The notes under the pieces are model-generated. The model searched no databases, was not told where the DNA came from, and saw only the letters and a list, made by a program, of their open reading frames with translations. Positions 1-7,817 of a stretch of 64,000 nucleotides of DNA are shown here, in pieces. Each line of letters begins with the position of its first letter. Within the stretch, counting starts at the first letter, position 1. Source of the stretch: DASQFQ01 sp963805525 (GTDB lineage Bacteria; Actinomycetota; Thermoleophilia; Solirubrobacterales; Solirubrobacteraceae); contig CAWDUT010000004.1 of the NCBI GenBank assembly GCA_963805525.1, positions 744,001 to 808,000 on the forward strand. The letters are read 5' to 3'. Position numbers and translations under genes: made by a program.

Positions 1-1
1 C

Positions 2-166
2 GACGTCGTCCAGCTCTACGTCCGCGACCCGGCCGGGAACCTGGTCGAGATCGACCAGCGGGGCGCCGACCGGCTGCCCGACGATCTGCGCGCGCTGCTG
101 AAGCCGCTGTGGGGCTTCAACGAGCAGAGCGACGAGCAGATGAGCGCGCGGCTGTACGTGCGCTGA
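2..166 (+). CDS. VOC/glyoxalase-family protein, C-terminal fragment
   Basis: The gene enters from the left edge; only the last 54 codons are present, ending in TGA. The visible part carries the closing strand of a vicinal-oxygen-chelate fold (YVRDPAGNLVEI), where the Glu normally acts as a metal ligand. It is followed by a helical tail ending in ARLYVR. The substrate cannot be deduced. The family includes glyoxalase I, dioxygenases and antibiotic-resistance proteins. The call rests on this one motif. Confidence 0.6.
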   Translation, partial: DVVQLYVRDPAGNLVEIDQRGADRLPDDLRALLKPLWGFNEQSDEQMSARLYVR

Positions 167-202
167 ACGGAAGCCCGGGCGTTCTCTGACCGTTTGTCAG
201 TA

Positions 203-724
203 GTGGCTGAGAAGCAACCGCGGCTCATCTATCTCGTGCCGGCCGACCGGGCTGAAGAGCTCGGACGCCTGCGCGAGCGCCTCGCGGACGAGCCCCGGAT
301 CGAGGTCGTCGTCGACCGGCGCGAGCGCCAACGCGCGACCCCGCCGCGCAGCCAGCCGTTGCGGCGCCGCGCGCCGGTCGCCGAGCGCGACCCGACCCGT
401 GCGGTGCCCGGCCTGCCGGCCGACGGCGTTCGCCTCGTCCAGCCGCTCGAGCCCGTCGGGCGCGTGCACGAGACGACGAGCCTCGACGAGCTCGTCACGC
501 GCAGCCTCGCCGCCGAGCCCGCTGCGGTGTCGGAGCTGTGGTGGCGGACCAGCGAGCGGGTGATGACGCGACTGCGGCTGCACATCGGGCGCCGCCGCGC
601 CGAGCGGTCGACGAGCCAGGTGCTCGGTCGCATCCTCGACGAGCTGCCGACCTACGACCCGCAGGACGAGTCGCTCGAGGAGTGGCTCGACGACGTGGTC
701 GACGGCTTCGCGCGCGCGGCCTAG
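203..724 (+). CDS. hypothetical protein, about 173 aa
   Basis: No family is recognised. The N-terminus reads LIYLVPADRAEELGRLRERL, a likely strand followed by a helix, and then VEVVVDRRERQR. The middle is Arg/Pro-rich and probably disordered. The C-terminal 80 residues look helical and acidic (LDELVTRSLAAEP, then EEWLDDVVDGFARAA). GTG 203 is preferred; TTG 194 adds three residues, and neither has a clear ribosome-binding site. The 3' end meets the convergent hydrolase gene at 721, overlapping by 4 nt. It is probably a cytoplasmic protein. Confidence 0.5.
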   Translation: MAEKQPRLIYLVPADRAEELGRLRERLADEPRIEVVVDRRERQRATPPRSQPLRRRAPVAERDPTRAVPGLPADGVRLVQPLEPVGRVHETTSLDELVTRSLAAEPAAVSELWWRTSERVMTRLRLHIGRRRAERSTSQVLGRILDELPTYDPQDESLEEWLDDVVDGFARAA

Positions 725-1584
725 CTGAGCCGCTCGGCCAGCCACGCGTGGACGTCGCCCACGCGGTTCGTGAAGAGCGTCAGGTGGCCCTCGCCGGCCA
801 GCGTCTCACCCTCCGCCCCGGCGACGTGCTCGCGCAGCCAGGCCGCGTGCGGGGCGGGGACCATCAGGTCCTCTTCGCCCTGCCAGACGAGCACCGGCAC
901 CTCGATCGCCCCGACGTCGAAGCCCCACGGCGCGAGGAACGCGAGGTCGTCGTCGACCCATCCGTCGACGCCCGGCGCCAGGCCGTCGACGATCGACTCA
1001 AGCAGGTGCTCGGCGAGCTCGCCGGACAGGGCCGCCGCGTCGACGGCGCTGAGGTGGGGGCGGAGCGCGTCGGCCAGCTGCTCCGGTGTGGCTTCGGTCA
1101 TCCCCGCCGCGTCGGCGCGGCAGAACTCGACCAGCGCGTCGCGGCCCTCGCGCGCGGCGCCGAACTCGGCGATGTTGCCCTCCCCCATGCCGGCCATGAA
1201 GTCGAAGCCGGGCGCGTCGGCCGGGCCGACGCCTGCCAGCGTCACCGCCGCCGCGCAGCGGCCGCCCAGGAGCGCCGCGCACGCGAGGGCGTGCGGGCCG
1301 CCGCCCGACCAGCCGTAGGTGGCGAAGCGCTCGGCACCCAGCGCGTCGAGGATCGCCGCGACGTCCGCCGCCGCGGAGGCCGCGTCGCGGCCCGTGTGCG
1401 GTGTCGACCCGCCGTACCCAGGCCGCGAATAGGTGACGAGGCGCAACCCGCGCTCCTCCGCGCTCTCGACCTCGCTGCGATGCAAGCGCCCGGAGCCCGG
1501 CGTGCCGTGGTGCTTGACGAGGACCGGCCCGTCGGGCGCGCCGGCCTCCACCACCTCGAGCGTGCGCCCGTCGGGCGTGCGCAC
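721..1584 (-). CDS. alpha/beta hydrolase, 287 aa
   Basis: This is a complete alpha/beta-hydrolase fold enzyme. The nucleophile elbow is GWSGGG with Ser93. The oxyanion-region HHGTPGS lies near residue 26. Asp239 (QGEEDLMVP) and His267 (GEGHLTL) complete the catalytic triad. The ester or lactone substrate is unknown. The GTG start at 1584 shares one base with the TAG stop of the upstream ArsR gene (TAGTG), so the two are translationally coupled. The hydrolase is therefore likely controlled with the ArsR repressor and may act on a compound also handled by the divergent exporter. Longer open frames upstream are read-through of the regulator region. Confidence 0.85.
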   Translation of the reverse strand: MRTPDGRTLEVVEAGAPDGPVLVKHHGTPGSGRLHRSEVESAEERGLRLVTYSRPGYGGSTPHTGRDAASAAADVAAILDALGAERFATYGWSGGGPHALACAALLGGRCAAAVTLAGVGPADAPGFDFMAGMGEGNIAEFGAAREGRDALVEFCRADAAGMTEATPEQLADALRPHLSAVDAAALSGELAEHLLESIVDGLAPGVDGWVDDDLAFLAPWGFDVGAIEVPVLVWQGEEDLMVPAPHAAWLREHVAGAEGETLAGEGHLTLFTNRVGDVHAWLAERLS

Positions 1585-1904
1585 TAGCGCGCGCCGACGA
1601 TGCTGTCGAGCAGCCCGGGGAAGCGGGCGTCGAGGTCGCTGCGGCGGAGCTCGGTCATCCGGTGGCGGCCCTCGTCGTGCTGGCGCAGGACGCCCGCCTC
1701 GCGCAGGACGCGGAAGTGGTGCGAGGCCGTCGACTTGGTGACGCTCAGGCCGAAGCTGCCGCACGAGCGGCATTCGCCGTCGGTGGCGGCCAGCGTGCGG
1801 ACGATGGAGAGGCGCACCGGGTCGCTGAGCGCGCCGAGGACCGACTCGATGCGCATGTCCTCGTGCCGGGGCTCGGGAAGGTGCTGGATCGTGGTCGGCT
1901 CCAT
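1584..1904 (-). CDS. ArsR-family winged-helix transcriptional regulator, 106 aa
   Basis: The protein has the winged-helix signature of ArsR/SmtB repressors: LSDPVRLSIVRTLA, then TKSTASHHFRVLREAGVLRQHDEGRH, which is the recognition helix and wing. A Cys pair (ECRSCGS) precedes the recognition helix and could sense metal or thiol/redox state. ATG 1904 is chosen because a TATCCT -10 lies 6 nt upstream, implying a leaderless mRNA. An in-frame GTG at 1922 would lie upstream of that -10. It is divergent from the DHA2 exporter at 2000, with palindromic operators between, which points to autorepression and control of the exporter. Confidence 0.88.
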   Translation of the reverse strand: MEPTTIQHLPEPRHEDMRIESVLGALSDPVRLSIVRTLAATDGECRSCGSFGLSVTKSTASHHFRVLREAGVLRQHDEGRHRMTELRRSDLDARFPGLLDSIVGAR

Positions 1905-1910
1905 GGGTCT

Positions 1911-1978
1911 AGGATAGGCCACAGTTCAACTGTTTGCCAACCGTCGAACTGTTCGGTACGATAACCATCGAACAGTTG
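1911..1978. promoter_or_regulatory. overlapping divergent promoters with three ArsR-type operator palindromes
   Basis: Rightward promoter: TTGCCA (1934-1939), 17-nt spacer, TACGAT (1957-1962). Leftward promoter: TTGGCA on the minus strand (1940-1935), 18-nt spacer, TATCCT (1916-1911). Three related palindromes overlap these elements: ACAGTT-C-AACTGT (1921-1933), CGAAC-T-GTTCG (1945-1955) and CGAAC-A-GTTG (1969-1978). Each spacer holds one palindrome, and the third sits near the rightward +1. This is the expected geometry for an ArsR repressor silencing both genes. Confidence 0.7.
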
Positions 1979-1999
1979 CCCGACGGAAGGAAAGCACCG

Positions 2000-3379
2000 A
2001 TGAACCGAGCAGAACGCCTGACGATCGCCGTGACCGGCGCTGCCCTGTTCATGGTCGTGCTCGACAACCTGATCGTCGCGTCGACCCTGCCGGCCATCCA
2101 GCGCTCGCTGGGCGCTTCACTCGGCTCGCTCGAGTGGGTCCTGAACGCGTACATCCTCGCCTTCGCCGTCCTGATGCTCACGGCGGCCGCGCTCGGTGAG
2201 CGCTACGGGCGGCGGCGCGTCTTCACCGCCGGCGTCGTGCTCTTCACCGTGTCGTCGGCCGCGGGCGCGCTCGCGCCGAACGCCGGCACGCTGATCGCGG
2301 CGCGGGCGATCGAGGGCATCGGCGGCGCGGTGATCATGCCGCTCACGCTGACGATGATGACCGCGGCGTTCCCCGCCGAGCGGCGCGGCGCGGCGCTCGG
2401 CATCTGGTCGGCCATCTCGGGCTTCGGCGTCGCGCTCGGCCCCGTCGCCGGCGGGCTGCTGACCGACACGCTCTCGTGGCACTGGATCTTCTGGGTCAAT
2501 GTCCCGATCGGCATCGCGGTCGCGCTCGCCGCCCCGCGCGTGCTCGCGGAGGGGCGCGGCACCTTCGAGCGGCTCGACCTGACCGGCGTGGTGCTGGTGA
2601 GCGGCGGCCTGCTCGGCGTCGTCTACGCGACGGTCCGCGGCCCGGAGGCCGGCTGGGGCTCGGCCTCGACGCTGCTCGCCTACGCCGCCGGCACCGCGCT
2701 GCTCGCCGGCTTCCTGTGGTGGGAGCGCCGCTCCGCGCACCCGATGATGCCGCTCCGCCTGTTCCGCTCGAGCGCGTTCTCGAGCGCGAACGTCGCCAAC
2801 TTCCTGCTCGCGTTCGCGATGTTCGCGGGCTTCCTGATGCTGATCCAGTTCCTCTCCCACGCACGCGGCGAGGGCCCGCTCTCCGTCGGCCTCCACACCC
2901 TGTGGTGGACCGCGATGCCGATGGTGGTCGCCCCCTACGCCGGCCGGCTCGGGCGGCGCGTCGCCCCGGCCGCGATCGCCGCGGGCGGCCTGCTGCTCGT
3001 CGCGACCGGCATGCTCGCGCTGGCGCTGCTCGCCACGCCGGGCGTGACGCTCGCCGAGCTCGCGCCCGCGATGGTCGCGATCGGCGTCGGCATCGGGCTG
3101 GTCATCCCCAACATCGCGGCCGCCGCGCTCGCCGCCGTGCCCCCGGCGGACATCGGCAAGGCCTCCGGCATCCTCAGCACCTCGCGCCAGGTCGGCAGCG
3201 TCGCCGGCGTCTCGGTCGGCCTCGCCATCTTCCAGGCGACGTCCGGGGCCGGCGCCGCGGGCGTCTCCGACGGCGTCAGCGCCGCGCTCGTCGTCGCCGC
3301 GGTCGCGGCCCTCGCCGGCGCGGTCGCCGCAGGCGTCCGCTGGAGCTGGCCCGTGCGCGCGGAGGTGGCGCCCGCGTAA
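2000..3379 (+). CDS. MFS drug exporter, DHA2 (14-TM) type, 459 aa
   Basis: This is an integral membrane proton-antiport exporter. Helix 1 contains the DHA2 signature LDNLIVASTLPAIQ. The loop 2-3 motif A is GERYGRRR and motif C is GFGVALGPVAGG, typical of exporters. The length and hydrophobic pattern fit 14 helices. ATG 2000 has a GGAAGG ribosome-binding site 9 nt upstream. It is divergent from an ArsR repressor with operators over its promoter, so expression is probably induced by the ligand that releases the ArsR protein. The substrate is unknown, but drugs, quaternary amines or aromatic compounds are typical. Confidence 0.88.
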   Translation: MNRAERLTIAVTGAALFMVVLDNLIVASTLPAIQRSLGASLGSLEWVLNAYILAFAVLMLTAAALGERYGRRRVFTAGVVLFTVSSAAGALAPNAGTLIAARAIEGIGGAVIMPLTLTMMTAAFPAERRGAALGIWSAISGFGVALGPVAGGLLTDTLSWHWIFWVNVPIGIAVALAAPRVLAEGRGTFERLDLTGVVLVSGGLLGVVYATVRGPEAGWGSASTLLAYAAGTALLAGFLWWERRSAHPMMPLRLFRSSAFSSANVANFLLAFAMFAGFLMLIQFLSHARGEGPLSVGLHTLWWTAMPMVVAPYAGRLGRRVAPAAIAAGGLLLVATGMLALALLATPGVTLAELAPAMVAIGVGIGLVIPNIAAAALAAVPPADIGKASGILSTSRQVGSVAGVSVGLAIFQATSGAGAAGVSDGVSAALVVAAVAALAGAVAAGVRWSWPVRAEVAPA

Positions 3380-3396
3380 GACCGGCGCACTCGCAC

Positions 3397-3420
3397 CGGC
3401 TGAACGCTAGCGTTCGGCCG
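3397..3420. promoter_or_regulatory. 24-bp near-perfect palindrome directly before the acylase start codon
   Basis: CGGCTGAACGCT is followed immediately by its complement with one mismatched pair. The core GAACGCTAGCGTTC (3402-3415) is a perfect 14-bp palindrome. It ends one base before ATG 3421. The form resembles TetR-family operators (AACG...CGTT). A protein bound here would block transcription or translation of the secreted acylase. No TetR gene is adjacent; the only one in the window is at 56.3-56.9 kb. Confidence 0.45.
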
Positions 3421-6168
3421 ATGCGTTGCACCGGCATCCTGGCCGTCGTGATCTGCGGCCTCCTTGCGGCCCCCGCGGCCGCCCAGCTCCCTCCGATCCC
3501 GACGGTGATCCCGCCCGTCCCGACCGTCCCGCCGATCGGTGAGCAGGGGCCCGAGCCGCAGGCTTACCAGGCCAACGACGGCAAGGGCTTCCGCGACATC
3601 CTCCCGTCCGGCACGCGCGGGCTCTACAACGCCCCGCAGCTCGGCGCCTTCCTCGCCACCGGCGCGACGCAGCCGCACTGCTGCGACCAGCTCGGGATGT
3701 ACGGCGACCTCGTGTACGCGACGCCCGGCCTGCAGGCCTCGGGCATCCCCAAGTACTTCAAGGACTCGAGCTTCGGCGTGCCCGCGGGCCAGGTCGAGCG
3801 CCGCTACTCCCCGCGCGCGGACGTGACGATCCTGCGCGACAAGGGCTTCGGCGTCCCGCACGTGTACGGCAGGACGCGCGATGGCGCGATGTTCGGGCTC
3901 GGCTATGTCGCCGCCGAGGACCGCCTGTTCTTCATGGACGCGCTGCGCAACGCCGGCCGTGGCCGCCTCTCGAGCTTCGCCGGCGGCGCCAACATCACCC
4001 AGGACGAGGAGCAGTGGGAGGTCGCGCCCTACACCGAGGCGGACCTCCAGGAGCAGACGAAGCCGCCGGCGGGCTTCCCGGCCGCGCTCGCCGCCACGAT
4101 CTCCTCCGACGCCGACAACTACATCGCCGGCATCAACCAGTACATCAACGAGGCGAAGCTCGACCCGACGAAGATGCCCGGCGAGTACGCGGCGCTCGGC
4201 CACCCGCAGGGTCCCGAGCCGTGGAAGCGCACCGACCTCGTCGCGGCGGCCTCGCTCGTCGGCGGGATCTTCGGCAAGGGCGGCGGCAACGAGATCGCGT
4301 GGACCGAGGTCAAGCACGCGCTCGACGCTCGCTTCAAGAAGAAGCAGCGCGCGAAGGGCGCGTTCAAGGACTTCCGCGCGGCCGAGGATCCCGAGGCGCC
4401 GACCACCGTGCTCGGCAAGAAGCGCTTCACCTACCAGGCGCCGCCGAAGAAGCTGGCGCGGGGCTCGCGGGCGATCTACCGTCGCGGCACGCTCGAGCTC
4501 CAGCCGGTGGTCGCGCGCAAGTCGGGCGCCCGCGCGAGCGCGAGCAGCGCGGGCAGGGGCATGCTTGACGGGCTGCTCGCGTTCCCGAAGGCGGCCTCCA
4601 ACGCGATGCTCGTCTCGGCGCGCGAGTCGGCCGACGGCAAGCCGCTGATGGTCGCCGGCCCGCAGGTCGCCTACTTCAACCCGCAGATCCTCATGGAGCA
4701 GGACGTGCACGCGCCCGCCGCCGCCGGCAAGCCCGGCATCGACGCGCGCGGCGCCTCGTTCATCGGCCTCAACCTCTACGTGCAGCTCGGCCGCGGGCGC
4801 GACTACGCATGGAGCGCGACGTCGGCCGGCCAGGACAACATCGACACCTACGCGGTCCCGACCTGCCGGGACACCATGCACTACGTCTACCGCGGCCGGT
4901 GCCTGCCGGTCGAGGTGCTCGACCGCGTCAACGCGTGGCAGCCGTCGGCGGGCGACAGCACCCCGGCGGGGTCGGAGACGCTGCGCGCGCTGCGGACCAA
5001 GCTCGGGATCGTCGCCGGCCGCGCGATCCTGCGCGGCAAGCCGGTGCTGCTGACCAAGCTGCGCTCGACCTACATGCACGAGATCGACAGCTCGGTCGGG
5101 TTCATGCGCTTCAACGACCCGGCGCAGATCAAGGGGCCGAAGGACTTCCAGCGCGCCGCCCAGGACATCGGCTACACGTTCAACTGGTTCTACACGGGCT
5201 CGAAGCACATCGCGTACTTCAACTCCGGCGCCAACCCGCGGCGGCCGAAGGGGCTCGATCACAACTTCCCGGTCACGGGCCGCCAGAAGTTCGCGTGGCG
5301 CGGCTTCATGCCGCCGTCGCAGCACCCGCAGGTGGTCGACCAGAGGTACCTCGTGTCGTGGAACAACAAGCAGGCCAAAGGCTTCCGCGGCTCCGACTCC
5401 AACACCTACTCGTCCGTGTACCGCTCCCAGCTGCTGGAAGACCGGCTGAAGCCGCTGATCAAGGGCAAGCGCAAGACGACGCTGGCGGAGATGGTCAACG
5501 CGATGGAGCTGGCGGGCTCGACCGACCTGCGCGCCCACGCGGACCTCGCGCTGGCGCTGAAGGTCATCGGCCGGCCCGCCGACCCCGCCCTGCGCGGCGC
5601 GGCCGACGAGCTGCGCGCGTGGCAGCGGGCGGGCGGGCTGCGCAAGGACGTCAATCGCGACGGCGTCTACGAGTACGGCCACGCGATCAAGCTGATGGAC
5701 GCGTGGTGGCCGCTGTGGGTGCGCGCGCAGTTCCGCCCCGCGCTCGGCGCCAAGGCGTACCACGCGCTGACGGCCGCGGTCGAGCTCGACAACGCGCCGA
5801 ACAACCACGGCCAGCACCTCGGCTCGGCGTACCAGACGGGCTGGTACGGGTTCGTTCGCAAGGACCTGCGGACGGTGCTCGGACGCAAGGTCAAGGGGCG
5901 GTACTCGCGCAAGTACTGCGGCGGCGGGAAGCTCAAGAAGTGCCGGACGGCGCTGCGGCGCTCGCTGGCCGCCGCGGTCGTCGCCGCGCGCGGCGACCTC
6001 TACAAGGGCGACTCCGTGTGCGCGGCCGAGAAGAAGGCGAGCGACCAGTGGTGCTACGACGCCGTGCGCCAGCGCCCGGTCGGCGGCGCCACCCAGCCGC
6101 TGATCCACTGGATCAACCGCCCGACCTACCAGCAGGTGACCGAGGTCCAGGGCCCGTCACCTCGCTGA
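3421..6168 (+). CDS. secreted penicillin acylase-family (Ntn-hydrolase) protein, 915 aa
   Basis: ATG 3421 begins a Sec signal peptide (hydrophobic core VVICGLLAAPAAAQ). The mature region opens with a Pro-rich linker. The alpha-chain motif GFGVPHVYGRTRDGAMFGLG, followed by AAEDRLFFMDALR, is characteristic of the family. The autocatalytic processing site and N-terminal nucleophile of the beta chain are at AASNAM, Ser393. TFNWFYTGSKHIAYFNSG is the downstream oxyanion/Asn region. Expected maturation is self-cleavage to a periplasmic or extracellular heterodimer hydrolysing amide bonds. Candidate substrates are acyl-homoserine lactones, beta-lactams or cyclic lipopeptides; the sequence does not choose between them. 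Many Lys-rich stretches are unusual for so GC-rich a genome. Confidence 0.88.
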   Translation: MRCTGILAVVICGLLAAPAAAQLPPIPTVIPPVPTVPPIGEQGPEPQAYQANDGKGFRDILPSGTRGLYNAPQLGAFLATGATQPHCCDQLGMYGDLVYATPGLQASGIPKYFKDSSFGVPAGQVERRYSPRADVTILRDKGFGVPHVYGRTRDGAMFGLGYVAAEDRLFFMDALRNAGRGRLSSFAGGANITQDEEQWEVAPYTEADLQEQTKPPAGFPAALAATISSDADNYIAGINQYINEAKLDPTKMPGEYAALGHPQGPEPWKRTDLVAAASLVGGIFGKGGGNEIAWTEVKHALDARFKKKQRAKGAFKDFRAAEDPEAPTTVLGKKRFTYQAPPKKLARGSRAIYRRGTLELQPVVARKSGARASASSAGRGMLDGLLAFPKAASNAMLVSARESADGKPLMVAGPQVAYFNPQILMEQDVHAPAAAGKPGIDARGASFIGLNLYVQLGRGRDYAWSATSAGQDNIDTYAVPTCRDTMHYVYRGRCLPVEVLDRVNAWQPSAGDSTPAGSETLRALRTKLGIVAGRAILRGKPVLLTKLRSTYMHEIDSSVGFMRFNDPAQIKGPKDFQRAAQDIGYTFNWFYTGSKHIAYFNSGANPRRPKGLDHNFPVTGRQKFAWRGFMPPSQHPQVVDQRYLVSWNNKQAKGFRGSDSNTYSSVYRSQLLEDRLKPLIKGKRKTTLAEMVNAMELAGSTDLRAHADLALALKVIGRPADPALRGAADELRAWQRAGGLRKDVNRDGVYEYGHAIKLMDAWWPLWVRAQFRPALGAKAYHALTAAVELDNAPNNHGQHLGSAYQTGWYGFVRKDLRTVLGRKVKGRYSRKYCGGGKLKKCRTALRRSLAAAVVAARGDLYKGDSVCAAEKKASDQWCYDAVRQRPVGGATQPLIHWINRPTYQQVTEVQGPSPR

Positions 6169-6205
6169 CGCGCGGCTTAGGAGGGCTGAACCTGCGTGTG
6201 GTCTC

Positions 6206-6595
6206 ATGCGCCACATGGCTCCCCAACCAGACGATGTCCGGCTCGAGGTCGGGCTGCAGCTCCGCTTCCACCGCCACCGCGCCGGCCTGAGCCAGACCCA
6301 GGTCGCCGCGGCGACCGGTTGGAGCCTCTCCGCGATCTCGATGTACGAGCAGGGCAACCGCCAGGCCGGCTACCTGAAGCTGCGACGCCTGGCCGAGCTC
6401 TACGGCTGCACCGTCGACGACTTCTTCACCGACGGGCACGACCCGGCGGCGGAGCGGCTGCAGCAGCTCGAGGCGCGCGTCGCCGAGCTCGAGCGGCTGC
6501 TCGACCGGTCGCCCGCCAGGGCGCGATCGCGCGACGAGCGCTCGAGGACCCGCGGGTCGGAGCCGGCGGGGCGCGGTCGCGGCCGGGGCTTTTGA
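6206..6595 (+). CDS. XRE-family helix-turn-helix regulator, 129 aa
   Basis: An XRE/Cro-type HTH occupies about residues 13-70 (LRFHRHRAGLSQTQVAAATG, then SAISMYEQGNR). A coiled-coil-like segment (AERLQQLEARVAELERLL) follows and may dimerise the protein. The tail is a low-complexity Arg/Gly-rich stretch. ATG 6206 and ATG 6215 are both possible starts. It is the first gene of a three-gene run with overlapping junctions (TTGA and CTGA), so it may regulate its own operon. The ligand is unknown. Confidence 0.8.
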   Translation: MRHMAPQPDDVRLEVGLQLRFHRHRAGLSQTQVAAATGWSLSAISMYEQGNRQAGYLKLRRLAELYGCTVDDFFTDGHDPAAERLQQLEARVAELERLLDRSPARARSRDERSRTRGSEPAGRGRGRGF

Positions 6596-7002
6596 GCGAC
6601 CTGAGCCGCTTCGCCGACGCCCAGGCGCGCGTCTATGACGACGCGCTGAGCGAGCTGCGCGCGGGGCGCAAGTCCTCGCACTGGATGTGGTTCGTGTTCC
6701 CGCAGATCGCGGGGCTCGGCCGCAGCCCGACCGCGCAGCGCTACGCGATCGCCTCGCTCGCCGAGGCCGAGGCGTACGCCGCGCACCCCGTGCTCGGCGA
6801 GCGTCTGCGCGAGTGCGCCCGCGCGCTCACCGACCTCGAGGGCCGCAGCGCCGAGCAGGTGTTCGGCGGGCTCGACGCGCTGAAGCTGCGCTCCTCGATG
6901 ACGCTCTTCGCCCATGCCGCGCCGGACGAGCCGCTGTTCCGCGCGGTGCTCGACCGCTACTTCGGCGGCGAGGAAGACCCGGCCACGTTGGAGCGGCTCT
7001 GA
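6592..7002 (+). CDS. DUF1810 family protein, 136 aa
   Basis: The sequence matches the DUF1810 pattern: FADAQARVYDDALSELRAGRKSSHWMWFVFPQIAGLG near the N-terminus, then YAIASLAEAEAYAAHPVLGERLRECARAL and DALKLRSSMTLF. These small, probably cytoplasmic, all-helical proteins have no established biochemical role. The TTG start at 6592 overlaps the TGA of the XRE gene (TTGA). The length is normal for the family. Confidence 0.85.
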   Translation: MSDLSRFADAQARVYDDALSELRAGRKSSHWMWFVFPQIAGLGRSPTAQRYAIASLAEAEAYAAHPVLGERLRECARALTDLEGRSAEQVFGGLDALKLRSSMTLFAHAAPDEPLFRAVLDRYFGGEEDPATLERL

Positions 7003-7385
7003 CCTCGTACACGCACATCCACCTGCTCGACGTCGAGGACGCCGCGCCCGCGAACGGGTTCGGCGAGCGCTGGGAGGCCCGGGTGGCACGGACCGCGCTC
7101 GGCGCGGAGCAGACCGGCGTGACCCACTTCCGGCTCCGGCCCGGCAAGCGCAGCCCGTTCACGCACCGCCACGTCGAGGCCGAGGAGGTCTACGTGATCC
7201 TCGCCGGCAGCGGCCGGATCAAGCTCGACGACGAGCTGGCCGACGTCCGGCCGCTCGACGCGATCCGCGTCGCCCCGCGGGTGGCACGAGCGTTCGAGGC
7301 GGGGCCGGACGGGCTCGAGTGGCTCGCGTTCGGCGCGCACCACGGCGCCGACGGCGAGCCCGTCGACGACGCATGGACCACCTGA
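6999..7385 (+). CDS. single-domain cupin protein, 128 aa, probable CTG start
   Basis: A small beta-barrel cupin. The metal-binding motif 1 is PFTHRHVEAEEVYVILAGSG (two His and a Glu). Motif 2 is degenerate (APRVARAFEAGPDGLEWLAFG, lacking a His). The N-terminus TSYTHIHLLDVED looks like the natural beginning of such proteins. No ATG, GTG or TTG exists in frame before it. CTG 6999 lies 5 nt after a GGAG ribosome-binding site (6990-6993) and overlaps the DUF1810 stop as CTGA. The role is unknown; cupins in such operons may be small-molecule isomerases or sensors. Confidence 0.75.
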   Translation: MTSYTHIHLLDVEDAAPANGFGERWEARVARTALGAEQTGVTHFRLRPGKRSPFTHRHVEAEEVYVILAGSGRIKLDDELADVRPLDAIRVAPRVARAFEAGPDGLEWLAFGAHHGADGEPVDDAWTT

Positions 7386-7386
7386 C

Positions 7387-7806
7387 CTACTCCGGCTCCC
7401 GGGTGCGCGCGAGGATGCGCCGGAGCGCCTCGAGGTCCTCGGCGGCGAGCGAGCTGAGCCCGGGCGGCGGGGTGGCGAGGATCGCGTCCGCGCGCCGTGC
7501 GAGCTCCTTGCCCTTGCGCGTCGCCTCGACGACCTTCGCGCGCCGGTCGGTCGGGTGCGCGCCGCGGCGCACGAGCCCCTGGGCCTCGAGGTCGTCGACC
7601 ACGACGGTCGCGTTGGGCGGGTCGATCCCCAGCGCGGTCGCGAGCTCGCGCATCGACATCGGCCGCCGCGCCAGCCGGCGCAGCGCGCGCGAGCGGCCGA
7701 AGCTCATGCCGAGCGCGTCGGCGACCTCGCGCCGCCGCTGGTTGTCGAGCACGAGGTCGGACATCAGCAGCCAGGCCTCGCGCGCGACGTCGTCCTGTTC
7801 CGGCAT
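7387..7806 (-). CDS. MarR-family transcriptional regulator, 139 aa
   Basis: This is a winged-helix MarR repressor: MSMRELATALGIDPPNATVVVDDLEAQGLVRRGAHPTDRRAKVV contains the recognition helix and the Arg-rich wing. Flanking helices would form the dimer interface. It starts at ATG 7806, 11 nt after the exporter gene on the same strand. It is thus the second gene of an exporter-regulator operon and probably autoregulates through the AT-rich site at 9237-9257. Convergent with the cupin gene, whose stop is one base away. Confidence 0.87.
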   Translation of the reverse strand: MPEQDDVAREAWLLMSDLVLDNQRRREVADALGMSFGRSRALRRLARRPMSMRELATALGIDPPNATVVVDDLEAQGLVRRGAHPTDRRAKVVEATRKGKELARRADAILATPPPGLSSLAAEDLEALRRILARTREPE

Positions 7807-7817
7807 CGCCGGCCAGC

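Noticed and set aside
2935..6108. Open frame of over 1000 codons antisense to the acylase gene
   Set aside because: It is Arg/Ala/Val-rich without domains and mirrors the high-GC third positions of the acylase gene. It is a typical shadow frame.
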